From positions 1 to 21,856 of the forward strand of contig CAZJWJ010000091.1 of assembly GCA_964549495.1 (NCBI GenBank): DNA of 21,856 bases, given 5' to 3'. The stretch's first letter is position 1; each line of letters begins with the position of its first letter. The position numbers were made by a program, and so were the translations under genes. The notes under the pieces are model-generated. The model searched no databases. It saw nothing but the letters and a program-made list of their open reading frames with translations, and was not told the DNA's origin. Shown here piece after piece: positions 15,601-21,856 of this stretch. The stretch is from JACKBJ01 sp964549495. GTDB lineage: Bacteria; Chloroflexota; Anaerolineae; Epilineales; Epilineaceae.

Positions 15601-16696
15601 TCGCGTCCACCCGCTCGACGGAATAGGCCGCCAGTTGGTTCCCGAGCGCGTTGGCCAGCGTCACGATGGCGGTTACGGGCTGGCTGGACGTGATGAAGGC
15701 CGCCGCGGCACATCCTTCCGGCAGAGGGCCGTTTCCGCTGCGCAGGACCAAGACCTCGTTGATGTCCGCGCTCAGCCCCGATTGTTGGTAGCGCTGGCCG
15801 GCGCAGCTCCCTTCGATGCCCACGAAGTCGACGCGGATGTCGGCCGGGATCGGACCCGGATTCGTCAGCGCGATCTCGTAGCTCAGCGCGAAATCTCCCC
15901 AGGCCCGTGCCACCAGCGGCGCCGCCAGGCGCCGCCCCGTTCCATCGGCTCCGAGGTAGTCGTAGTCGGCCACTGCGTGCTGGCTGCCGGGCAGCGAGTG
16001 GAGCACCTTGGCCGAGAGATTTCCCCGGCTGGTGATGTGCAGTGACCCGGTCCAACCGTCGGGGAGGAAGTCCCACCTCGGGTCGCCGGCAAGATCCAAG
16101 AGCCGGAACCCCTTCGTGATGTCCAGCCGATATCTCGGGACCAACGGGTCGATGGCGCCGCTCGGTACGAAGCTCAGATCGAACATGGTCCGGTAATCGG
16201 TCGTGGCGTTCTGCAACACCACCTGCGAACTCCAGCGGGATCCGTGCTTGACCACGTAGGGCACGATCAGGTCGGTGTCGATCCGCGCCTCGCCGTTGAG
16301 GATGGCTCCGCCATCGGGCCAGTCGCTTCGGGAGATCGCATCGACCAGCTTGGCCGGTTCCCCGAGGAGCAGTCCAGCCATATGCCCGTTCCCGATCAAG
16401 GGCTCCTCGTCGAGAAACACCAAGCGCGCGCGCTGCGGCGGGACCGCATCGCGCCGGAAGCGCCCGCCTGCATCGTCACCGGCGAAGTCGCCGATGATCC
16501 GCGTAGGTTGCTCCAGGTCGCTGTTGACCACGACGATACTGCTGCCACCCGATTCGAAGAGGGTCGAGAGACGGGCCGCCTCGTCGATCCTATCCGGTTC
16601 GCTCCGAGCCGGGCTCTCGGCGGGCGAGGATCCGAGCCAGAGCAGGCTCAGCATGGCGGCGAGGCCGGCAGCCCGGCACGAGGAAGGGAGGCTCAT
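12686..16696 (-). CDS. Large secreted repeat protein: six ~112-aa beta-rich repeats, Pro-rich linker, cohesin-like C-terminal module, LLPFL end, 1336 aa
   Basis: Residues 1-27 are a signal peptide. I find six similar units starting near 145, 259, 372, 797, 909 and 1038. Each begins with 'P-hydrophobic' then a strand ending in N-P or Q-N (VVLQNA, IALTNPG, VFVLNPNP, LALQNPS, IQILNPG, LHLVNLG). About 75-80 residues later most units have a '[ST]xxPVxAxV' strand and a Tyr-Ala-type end (SSQPVTAIV, SDQPVSAVV). Residues 508-550 form a Pro/Ser/Thr linker. Residues 560-690 contain a separate domain with CPGC. Residues 1190-1322 resemble a cohesin-type carbohydrate-binding-fold module ('LRVPIELLG...LNGLEFELDYDARRW'). 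It ends LLPFLINGW. No catalytic motif is evident. ATG 16696 overlaps the upstream stop as ATGA, so translation is probably coupled to the 1069-aa gene; GGGAAG just before it can serve as ribosome site. Confidence 0.87.
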   Translation of the reverse strand: MSLPSSCRAAGLAAMLSLLWLGSSPAESPARSEPDRIDEAARLSTLFESGGSSIVVVNSDLEQPTRIIGDFAGDDAGGRFRRDAVPPQRARLVFLDEEPLIGNGHMAGLLLGEPAKLVDAISRSDWPDGGAILNGEARIDTDLIVPYVVKHGSRWSSQVVLQNATTDYRTMFDLSFVPSGAIDPLVPRYRLDITKGFRLLDLAGDPRWDFLPDGWTGSLHITSRGNLSAKVLHSLPGSQHAVADYDYLGADGTGRRLAAPLVARAWGDFALSYEIALTNPGPIPADIRVDFVGIEGSCAGQRYQQSGLSADINEVLVLRSGNGPLPEGCAAAAFITSSQPVTAIVTLANALGNQLAAYSVERVDASSIRLRAPFVRKQQGSDRGRSRVFVLNPNPVGAELRFKPTTLDGEPIACEACATRIAAEGGVLLDPADIEAFPEGITGGLDLTSDQPVSAVVLDLSRPGAGARDAALYRAFSPTTDRGRRPHFPLVIAGPAPRYGSSAPGQPDVSVTPVATNTPPPSPTPSPGPSPSPSATPSQGPTADPYPPPLPGTPLQLRAIGSVDVVGGMDQDCPGCDAVYDGEDRHHAAERAIEQMRFEIRDARGTPIATAISSAIDQEQQRALIDFPAPPITAPHRIVVAATPVGWAICPDLVDGQAVRAEDFRYRGRSVEYRFGFWSGCPAPIPTPPAPGLDFDRPAEGAVVAINKHQVSATSVWADFDPLDRIDGSIREIRDRIGFERIAEFNLLEPVREILRGRSHALRVEGDENLGVLGRLRWESGAAAMYDATEPGTELILPGLRYEPGNVVSALALQNPSLDEAQVSIAVYDGKAAAPSRSFMVRLPPRSGGSMRLDSHPSFAGLPAGFDGWARLLSDRSITAIGLTDIQDAIGLYALESVPAAALSAEAILPAVYVDSSVSLHGKPGPNTVRLDTRIQILNPGRSSIEIDLRFDGYDHFLDASHCRGESGNLPTVRLPPGAVRRIDRSEIPIPPGCVASALVSATGGPVLASAILTDPRRGQAAAYHAMPTDRGITNTALPFLRALPTNPRMSSALHLVNLGPGTGRFQLDFNAVDGRHLWLVSDLEDRTALRWWPEQTIEWLQTRSDLVTGSVHPHTDTSFGVLVLDLPLDGRSDISTHYADERHAESRQAMLPLIPIGDSLRDQGPIASPAIRPRPFLVLPAHEPNSIDSVLRVPIELLGNGLHLNGLEFELDYDARRWVWDPSDADADGRPDDAIVALPAGYALSVDHDPERREAELRIAIQSERPNPDPLPDGVFLTLVLDELQPDPERGWLRAAPEGSARAWDEDGSEIPAIIVGGWRAGPADVLLPFLINGW
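15047..15175 (-). repeat. Pro/Ser/Thr-rich linker repeat with template-strand G-runs
   Basis: This stretch encodes residues 508-550 of the 1336-aa protein, with repeated SPTPSPGPSPSPS-type units that separate the two halves of the repeat region. On the plus strand, which is the template strand, runs of G occur at 15104-15106, 15110-15113, 15117-15119, 15122-15126, 15128-15131 and 15134-15136, a strong G-quadruplex pattern. Confidence 0.7.
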
Positions 16697-19600
16697 CGAC
16701 TTCCCAACAGCAGCGGGAGGTAGGATCGGGCTGCGAGCTGGGGAAGGCGGGGGCTACCGAGAAGTCGCTCCAGTCCTTCGCTCGCGAAGTCTGGTGTGAC
16801 AAGGATCCGTCCATCCCAGACATCGAAGCTGTAGAGATCGGGCAGATCCAAGGCGCCCAGTCGGGTCCAGGCGTCGGGAGCACTGTGCTCGAGGACGTGG
16901 ATGGAGCGCTCGACCTGGTAGAAGAGCCGTGAGCCGGAGAGGCGTAGGCGGTGCGCGTCGGCATGCGTTGCCGCTCGCGCCAGCGGCGCGAGCTGACCGG
17001 CTTCGTCGATATCGAACAGGACGAGCTCCGAGGGCAGCAAGGCGAAGAGCCGGTTGCCCTCGATCTGGATCTCGCTTGCGCCTTGCAGCAGCGGCTCCGC
17101 GCCCAGGACCCGCGGACGAGCCGGGTCGGCGACATCCACACGCCAGACGGGCGATGGATCGTCGCGGCGGTGGCTTCCGCCGACCAGGATGTGGTCGCCG
17201 ATGCGCAGCAGGTCGCGGAGCCGGTGGCAGGCCGGGAGGCTGGTGGAGCCGCGAAGCAGCATGCGCCCCGGCATCGAGACATCGTAGACCGAGAGGTCTC
17301 GGTTCCGCGAGAGGCCGATCAGCTGATCGCCGTCCAGGCGAAGCCACAGACTGCAGGAGTCGCCGTCGCGCGGCGGGTTCCGATTCGGGCATCGGCCGTC
17401 ATCGGGTAGGAAGCAGCTCAGACCAAGTAGCGACGGGCCCTGGGCGTCGGCATTCGGTAGGCGCAAGTCGATGACCTCGCGTGAACTGCTGCCACCCAAG
17501 GCGATCATCCGATCGCCGTTCACGGCCGTCGCCACCACGCGCTCGATGCCGTCGAGAGCCAGCAGGCGGTCCGGGCCATCCGGTCGATGGAGCCGGCTGT
17601 GATCTTGGCCAAAGGAGACGAAGCGGTCCTCACGCCACCGGGCATCGTAGGCCCGCGCCGACGGACTCCAGTGCAGGTGGGTGCGTGCCGGCCCGGGTTC
17701 GACGAGGTCCATGACCTGTAGCCCGGACATGAGCGGCAGCGCGAGGCGCTGGCCCTGGACGTCGACATGCCAGCGCAGGATCGATCGGAAGTAGTCAAAG
17801 CTCGTGTCGCCCAAGAGGCCGATCGCGGACATCGCGGCTGGTTCGCGGGGATCGCTGGTGTCGAGCCGCGAGAGGTATCCGCTGGGCCGGCTGACGTACA
17901 TCCGGGTGTCGGTCCGGAAGCTCATGCCGTTCGGGCGTTCGTGGAGTGGAGCATCGTCCTGGAAGGGGCGTTCGGCCAGCAGGCGAGGCGGGCGGACGCT
18001 CAGATCGTGGATGCCGATGATCGAGGAGGTAAAGCGGCCCGCGCCCTGCGATGGGATGAACAAGGTCACCGCCGTGTCCCCGAAGAACTCCACCGCCTCG
18101 ATGGCGAAGCCTTCACGATAAAGGGTGAAGGGCTCGCCGGAGTACCTGGGCTGGCTGGGATCACCGAGGTCGAAGGACTGCCAGACTGCCGCCTCACGGA
18201 GCAGATCGCCGACGACGACGTGTAGCATCGCGCCCGCGCCGCGGACCTGCATGCCCTCCTGGATGAAGAGATCCGTCGGAAGCGATCCCAAGACCGTCAG
18301 GCTCGCCGGGTCGAGGGTCTTCAGGGCGCGTGACTCGAGCAGCGCCAGCGTCGCGCCGGCGGCATGGATCTCGCGCGGTACCTCGTCGAGCTCTACGCGC
18401 TCTGCCAGGATGCCGTCTGCCTCGACCGAGAGATACTGCAACGAGCGGCCACCGCCCCGGCCCGGCCCGAGCAGCACGAATAGCCTGCCACCGATGCTGA
18501 TGCCTTGCTCGACCGGGCCGTCCAGCCTGAGGTAGCGCTGCACTCGAGTGCGTGCCGGACCCGACGCATTCAGGACGGCGATCCGGTCGCCGCAGGCAAC
18601 CAAGACGGAATCCTGGTGTAGCACGACCCGATCGTGACAGTTGGGCGCGCCCGGAACATCGACCTGGCGCGGCCATTCGCGCTCCGGCAGTGCGCGGCCA
18701 CGCGGTAGATCCCGATGGTCCCAGCAGGACAGCGGTCCGCCCTCGATTCCGCAGCGCCAGCCCTGCCCGATCCAGGTCGGTAGGTGGTCCAGATCTACTG
18801 TGGCTTCGAGCTGAAAGGCATCGTCCTGCAGTTCCAGACTGGAGAGCCGGTGGCTGGGTGGTGCGACGTCGACCCGAGACTCGACGACCAAGACCCGGTC
18901 GCCCTCGATGGCAGCCATCCGCGAGGGCCCGAGACTCGGACTCCATGCGGCGGAAGGACCGATGTCGGGAAGAGACTTCAGCCCGTGATGCTGCACGACC
19001 ATCGGGTCGGCGACCAAGACGCCCGACGGCGTGAGCTCGGCCCGGATCCAGTAGTCCGTTCCGCGCTCGTCACCCACCGGGATGCCCATCAGGGCTCGCG
19101 GAGTCGACCCATGGATGTCGAAGAGCCGGGCTTCCCCATGCGACCGGTGGGTCCCGGCCGCGGCGACGAGGTCCTCCCGGATCGAGAGACCGTGTAGCAA
19201 GAAGTCCGGTTCGAGGACGAAGGCATCCTGCGCGCCGGCGTCCGTCTCGAGCGCCATGCGGTCGTTGGGATCGAGGCCTACGAGGCTCAGCTGTGGGGCG
19301 ATGGCGCGTTCTGCGTCGCCGCGCGAAGCGGCCACGAGCTGGCGACCGGCGGCGTCGGTAGCCAGCACATCGACTCTATGTTCGAGCGCCAATCGTTCGA
19401 CCTCGTAGGCTGCCGCGGGATTTCCGATGTCCACTAGCGAGAGTCCGGCGCTCCCGAGTCCCAAGACCAGCCGATCGCCGATGCGGCCCAAGGCCATGAT
19501 GGCATGGCCGATCGGTAGATCGATCATGGGCCCGGTGCCGGCGGCGGCAGCGTTCTCGAAGATCATCAGCCCGCCGTCGACCGCCCAGAAGGTCAAGTCG

Positions 19601-19902
19601 CCGTCGACCAGGATGCGCGCTTCGCGATTCTCGTCGACACCCAATACTTGGAGGACCGGGGCGATGAGCGCGATGGACTCTGAGTGGCTCGACAAGGGGG
19701 TACGCTGTGCCTGCGTCGAGTCGTCGGGGCTCGATGTCAGCAAGTGCACGAGAAGGAGGGCGAGGACCGAGAGGCGTCCGGTAGGGAAGGACAGCAGGTT
19801 CCGCGAGGAACTCGGCGAGATCCGGGCGGATGATCCACGAGTTCGTTCTGGTATAGGCGGTGCGGCCGTCCACTCGGTCTCGGGGCTTCGTCGTGTATGC
19901 AT
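16693..19902 (-). CDS. Large beta-propeller surface protein with C-terminal YLPLL motif, 1069 aa
   Basis: After a long polar N-region, residues 38-57 are hydrophobic (LSVLALLLVHLL), a signal peptide or anchor. Residues 90-1050 are repeating beta-strand units, many with a 'GDRLVxxxG...LSLVDIxxP' or 'WRVDVADPARPRVLG' (920-934) look, that is, degenerate LVIVD/propeller blades. 'IxGDRxxxLxx' strands (for example 141-148, 899-907, 947-955) mark the blade starts. Cys residues cluster around 384-437 and 830-892, compatible with disulphides outside the cell. The chain ends RSYLPLLLGSR without a TP-rich spacer. Start: ATG 19902 has GAGAGGG (19911-19917) eight bases upstream; the 31-residue in-frame extension to 19995 lacks support. 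It is the first gene of the unit and overlaps the 1336-aa gene by four bases. Ligand and function are unknown. Confidence 0.85.
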   Translation of the reverse strand: MHTRRSPETEWTAAPPIPERTRGSSARISPSSSRNLLSFPTGRLSVLALLLVHLLTSSPDDSTQAQRTPLSSHSESIALIAPVLQVLGVDENREARILVDGDLTFWAVDGGLMIFENAAAAGTGPMIDLPIGHAIMALGRIGDRLVLGLGSAGLSLVDIGNPAAAYEVERLALEHRVDVLATDAAGRQLVAASRGDAERAIAPQLSLVGLDPNDRMALETDAGAQDAFVLEPDFLLHGLSIREDLVAAAGTHRSHGEARLFDIHGSTPRALMGIPVGDERGTDYWIRAELTPSGVLVADPMVVQHHGLKSLPDIGPSAAWSPSLGPSRMAAIEGDRVLVVESRVDVAPPSHRLSSLELQDDAFQLEATVDLDHLPTWIGQGWRCGIEGGPLSCWDHRDLPRGRALPEREWPRQVDVPGAPNCHDRVVLHQDSVLVACGDRIAVLNASGPARTRVQRYLRLDGPVEQGISIGGRLFVLLGPGRGGGRSLQYLSVEADGILAERVELDEVPREIHAAGATLALLESRALKTLDPASLTVLGSLPTDLFIQEGMQVRGAGAMLHVVVGDLLREAAVWQSFDLGDPSQPRYSGEPFTLYREGFAIEAVEFFGDTAVTLFIPSQGAGRFTSSIIGIHDLSVRPPRLLAERPFQDDAPLHERPNGMSFRTDTRMYVSRPSGYLSRLDTSDPREPAAMSAIGLLGDTSFDYFRSILRWHVDVQGQRLALPLMSGLQVMDLVEPGPARTHLHWSPSARAYDARWREDRFVSFGQDHSRLHRPDGPDRLLALDGIERVVATAVNGDRMIALGGSSSREVIDLRLPNADAQGPSLLGLSCFLPDDGRCPNRNPPRDGDSCSLWLRLDGDQLIGLSRNRDLSVYDVSMPGRMLLRGSTSLPACHRLRDLLRIGDHILVGGSHRRDDPSPVWRVDVADPARPRVLGAEPLLQGASEIQIEGNRLFALLPSELVLFDIDEAGQLAPLARAATHADAHRLRLSGSRLFYQVERSIHVLEHSAPDAWTRLGALDLPDLYSFDVWDGRILVTPDFASEGLERLLGSPRLPQLAARSYLPLLLGSR

Positions 19903-20063
19903 CGGCGTCGCCCTCTCGAACGTGTGGGGACTTTGGATGACAGAGATTGCGATAGCCTTCAGGTCCGCGACATAGACGACGCATCGAACTCCCAAATCGT
20001 TACGCAGGTCCTATCACGCTGCCGAGTCCGTGTCTCCGACCAGCCGGACGATACAGGCAGCGT
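19903..20063. other. Intergenic region upstream of the surface-protein operon
   Basis: This 161-base gap lies between the divergent 1069-aa gene and the vWA remnant. It should contain the promoter of the minus-strand operon, but I find no convincing -35/-10 pair; a TATGTC with TTGGGA 15 bases upstream on the minus strand is the best and is poor. The frame of the vWA remnant is open back to a stop at 19953-19955. Confidence 0.4.
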
Positions 20064-20808
20064 GTGAAGAAGAGTGCATACGACGACCTCGATGGCATTC
20101 GGCGCAGCATCGCCTTCCCCGTGCCGGAGATCGAGGTCTTCGCGCCGACGCCCGCGCCCACACCGACCGCGTCCCCGACGACGATACCCGTGATTCGCGA
20201 GCTATACCTTCCCTTCTTGGCCCAGCGGCATTGCGCGCCCGGGCGCCTGCAGAGCTGACGTGGCGCTGATCGTCGACGCTTCGCTGAGCATGCTCGAGGA
20301 CAGCCGGGGCGGCCGGCCCAAGATCGAGGCGGCGCGCGAGGCGGTGCGCACCTTCCTGGGCCTGCTGAGCTTCCCCCGCGATCGGGCGGCCCTGGTGAGC
20401 TTCCACAGCCAGGTGACCACGCACGCGGGGCTCCAGCCCAGCGCCGAGCCGATCCGCTCGGCGCTGGAGGACATCAGCAACCGCTCCGGCACGCGCATTC
20501 ACCTGGGCATCGAGGCCGGCGCCGCTGCATTGCGCGCCGGTGCCGATCGCCCGCGCAGCCAGAAGGTGCTGATCCTGCTCACGGACGGCCGCTCCAGCCC
20601 GGAGCCGGTGGTGGTGGCCGAGGCGGCCGCGACACGCGCCAAGGCCGAGGGCATCTTGATCTTCACCATCGGCCTGGGCCCGGAGGTGGAGACGGAGGCG
20701 CTGAAACGCATGGCCAGCGATCCGGCCTACTATCACCACGCGCCGGACGCGGAAGATCTCGAAGCGGTCTACCGCGAGCTGGCCCGGGAGCTTCCGTGCC
20801 GGCCGTGA
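20064..20808 (+). pseudogene. Truncated, frameshifted vWA-domain surface protein with TP-rich linker and YLPFL motif
   Basis: Two frames together make one recognisable protein end. The first (20064-20258) encodes a Thr/Pro linker (APTPAPTPTASPTT), then RELYLPFLAQRHC, and stops at TGA 20256-20258. The second frame, open from before 20221 and running to 20808, reads CRADVALIVDASLSML and a complete von Willebrand A domain. MIDAS residues are present: DASLS, the Thr in GTRIHLG, and the Asp in LLTDGRSS. Dropping one base within the GC-rich run at about 20233-20250 fuses the frames without a break. In related proteins known to me this linker-LPxL-vWA order follows an N-terminal propeller, which is absent here; no signal peptide and no good ribosome site precede the GTG at 20064. 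So it is either a decaying 3' remnant or a gene with a sequencing indel. The vWA part alone (GTG 20260) might still be made. Confidence 0.7.
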
Positions 20809-20836
20809 GGTCAGCGCTCGGCGGGAACGGAGAGCC

Positions 20837-21856
20837 CTAGGGCACGGCCCGGCTCCACTGGAGATAGCCGGCTCGGGCCAGAACCTCGCTTGCATCGAAG
20901 CTTACGCGATCCGTGCCGACCATGGCGCCAACGTACCACGATCCGCTTGGGCTCGTGCCGGCCAGAGCGAATGCCTCGGCCTTCGGCGACCATACGAGGT
21001 CCGGCTTGGCGCCTCCGGCGAGGAGTGCGGGATCGAGGCTCGCGAGACCCGGCGCCATTCGCCGGACCGTTCCGATTTGGGGGTCGAGCTCGAACAGGCC
21101 GTCGGCTTGGTAGCGATCCCGAATCGCGCTCCAGCTGCCGAAGCGGAAACGGCCGTCGGGCGTGAACACGCCCGAGCTGCCCCGATAGTCTCCCGTGATC
21201 GGCTCGCTTTCGAGAAAGCCGCGCTCCGTCCGCGTGGCCAGGTCGAAGAGGGAAACCGCGGCGCGGGTCCGGAAGTAACCGAAGCGGGTGATGCCGACCT
21301 GGCTCGAATCCGGGGCGAAGTCGAGGGTGGAACCGCTCTCGATGCCCTGTCCGGCCTCGGCCAGGTCGATGACGCCGCCCGTCTGGAGGTTCAGCAGCGC
21401 TCCGGAGGAGCCCTCGTAGCGGCTCGCGTGCAGAAAGAGCCAGTTGCCGTCCGGGGACCACTGGATGGGCCGGTACACATGGCTGTCGAAGATCGCCGCG
21501 TCGGTCTCGGCCAGCCGGTGCTCGAGCAGGCGTCGTGGGACGCCGCCTTCCAAGGACAGCGTCCAGACGCCGTGGCCATCGCCGTAGGCCACGTTCGACC
21601 ACGATGCGTCGGCCGCGAAGGAGCTGCATCCGAGCGAGCCGTAGGGAGGCCCCGGCACGACCGACTCGCATCGCGCCACGAGGCGGGTCTTCTCCGTTCC
21701 GCCTGGTGTGACCAGGAAGAGCCCCGCGTCGTCGGCGTCTCGGGTCCGGACGGCGCCGCTGAGGGCGCCGCGACCCAGGTAGAGTGCGGACCGTCCATCC
21801 GGTGCGACCGACCAGGATCCCAAGGTGCCGGTGATCGGCACGACCTGCCAGGAATC
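20837..21856 (-). CDS. C-terminal part of a PD40/TolB-like WD40 beta-propeller protein (5' end outside window)
   Basis: The frame is open from the right edge to TAG at 20837-20839, giving 339-340 visible residues. Five strands carry the PD40 pattern 'W-S-P-D-G' or variants: SVAPDGRSALYLG, IQWSPDGNWLFLH, LDFAPDSSQVGIT, GVFTPDGRFRFGS and LVWSPKAEAFALA. This is the repeat of TolB-type six-bladed propellers, used for protein binding or as a scaffold. An internal GTG at 21841 is not the real start, because the preceding residues (SWQV) continue the blade. The C-terminus (GYLQWSRAVP) lacks the Leu-Pro motif of the neighbouring proteins. It converges on the vWA remnant with a 28-base gap. Whether it is secreted cannot be judged without the N-terminus. 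Confidence 0.83.
   Translation of the reverse strand, partial: DSWQVVPITGTLGSWSVAPDGRSALYLGRGALSGAVRTRDADDAGLFLVTPGGTEKTRLVARCESVVPGPPYGSLGCSSFAADASWSNVAYGDGHGVWTLSLEGGVPRRLLEHRLAETDAAIFDSHVYRPIQWSPDGNWLFLHASRYEGSSGALLNLQTGGVIDLAEAGQGIESGSTLDFAPDSSQVGITRFGYFRTRAAVSLFDLATRTERGFLESEPITGDYRGSSGVFTPDGRFRFGSWSAIRDRYQADGLFELDPQIGTVRRMAPGLASLDPALLAGGAKPDLVWSPKAEAFALAGTSPSGSWYVGAMVGTDRVSFDASEVLARAGYLQWSRAVP

Noticed and set aside
19903..19995. 31-residue N-terminal extension of the 1069-aa protein
   Set aside because: ATG 19902 has a strong ribosome site at proper spacing, and the extension adds nothing that resembles a signal peptide start.
20225..20262. Programmed +1 frameshift in the vWA gene
   Set aside because: No slippery sequence, rare-codon pause or conserved stop context is visible. 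A simple indel or decay explains the break better.
1..21856. Novel defence, phage, CRISPR or biosynthetic gene system
   Set aside because: No nuclease, helicase, integrase, transposase, reverse transcriptase, direct-repeat array or biosynthetic enzyme set was found. The only enzyme recognised is the nucleotidyltransferase.

Overview
This window is GC-rich bacterial DNA that codes mostly for extracytoplasmic proteins. The best guess for the source is a member of the Chloroflexota (Ardenticatenia/Anaerolineae-like). This rests on my memory of that phylum rather than a search. Several proteins combine Thr/Pro-rich linkers, LVIVD-type propellers or a von Willebrand A domain with a short C-terminal Tyr-Leu-Pro-hydrophobic motif, and the first gene carries an 'HLPILNF...CRTWIEVQ' module I associate with the same group. 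No rRNA, tRNA, CRISPR array, transposase or phage gene was seen.

Layout. (1) 1-1240, minus: 5' part of a secreted protein with a dockerin-like EF-hand pair; it runs off the left edge. (2) 1241-1571: divergent intergenic region with palindromes. (3) 1572-9167: a TPR/CRTAC1 block. A membrane-anchored TPR protein on the plus strand converges on a three-gene minus-strand operon that reads CRTAC1 (777 aa), TPR (573 aa), CRTAC1 (579 aa). All four appear to face outside the cytoplasm, so protein-protein or glycan contacts at the cell surface are the likely theme. (4) 9168-9323: divergent promoter region. (5) 9324-10166, plus: an AadA/DUF4111-type nucleotidyltransferase, apparently on a leaderless transcript. 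(6) 10216-19902, minus: three large surface proteins. A 1069-aa propeller protein overlaps a 1336-aa repeat protein by four bases (ATGA), followed after 181 bases by a 762-aa LVIVD propeller. All three end in a similar Leu-Pro motif. (7) 20064-20808, plus: remnant or frameshifted gene joining a TP-rich linker and Leu-Pro motif to a vWA domain. (8) 20837-21856, minus: C-terminal part of a PD40/TolB-like propeller running off the right edge.

The genes look like two surface-protein sets separated by an unrelated cytoplasmic enzyme. The most notable points are the six-copy repeat architecture of the 1336-aa protein, the shared Leu-Pro ends, the alternating TPR/CRTAC1 block, a dockerin-like and a cohesin-like module in the same window, and the broken vWA gene. 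Long open frames opposite nearly every gene are GC-driven shadows and were left out.
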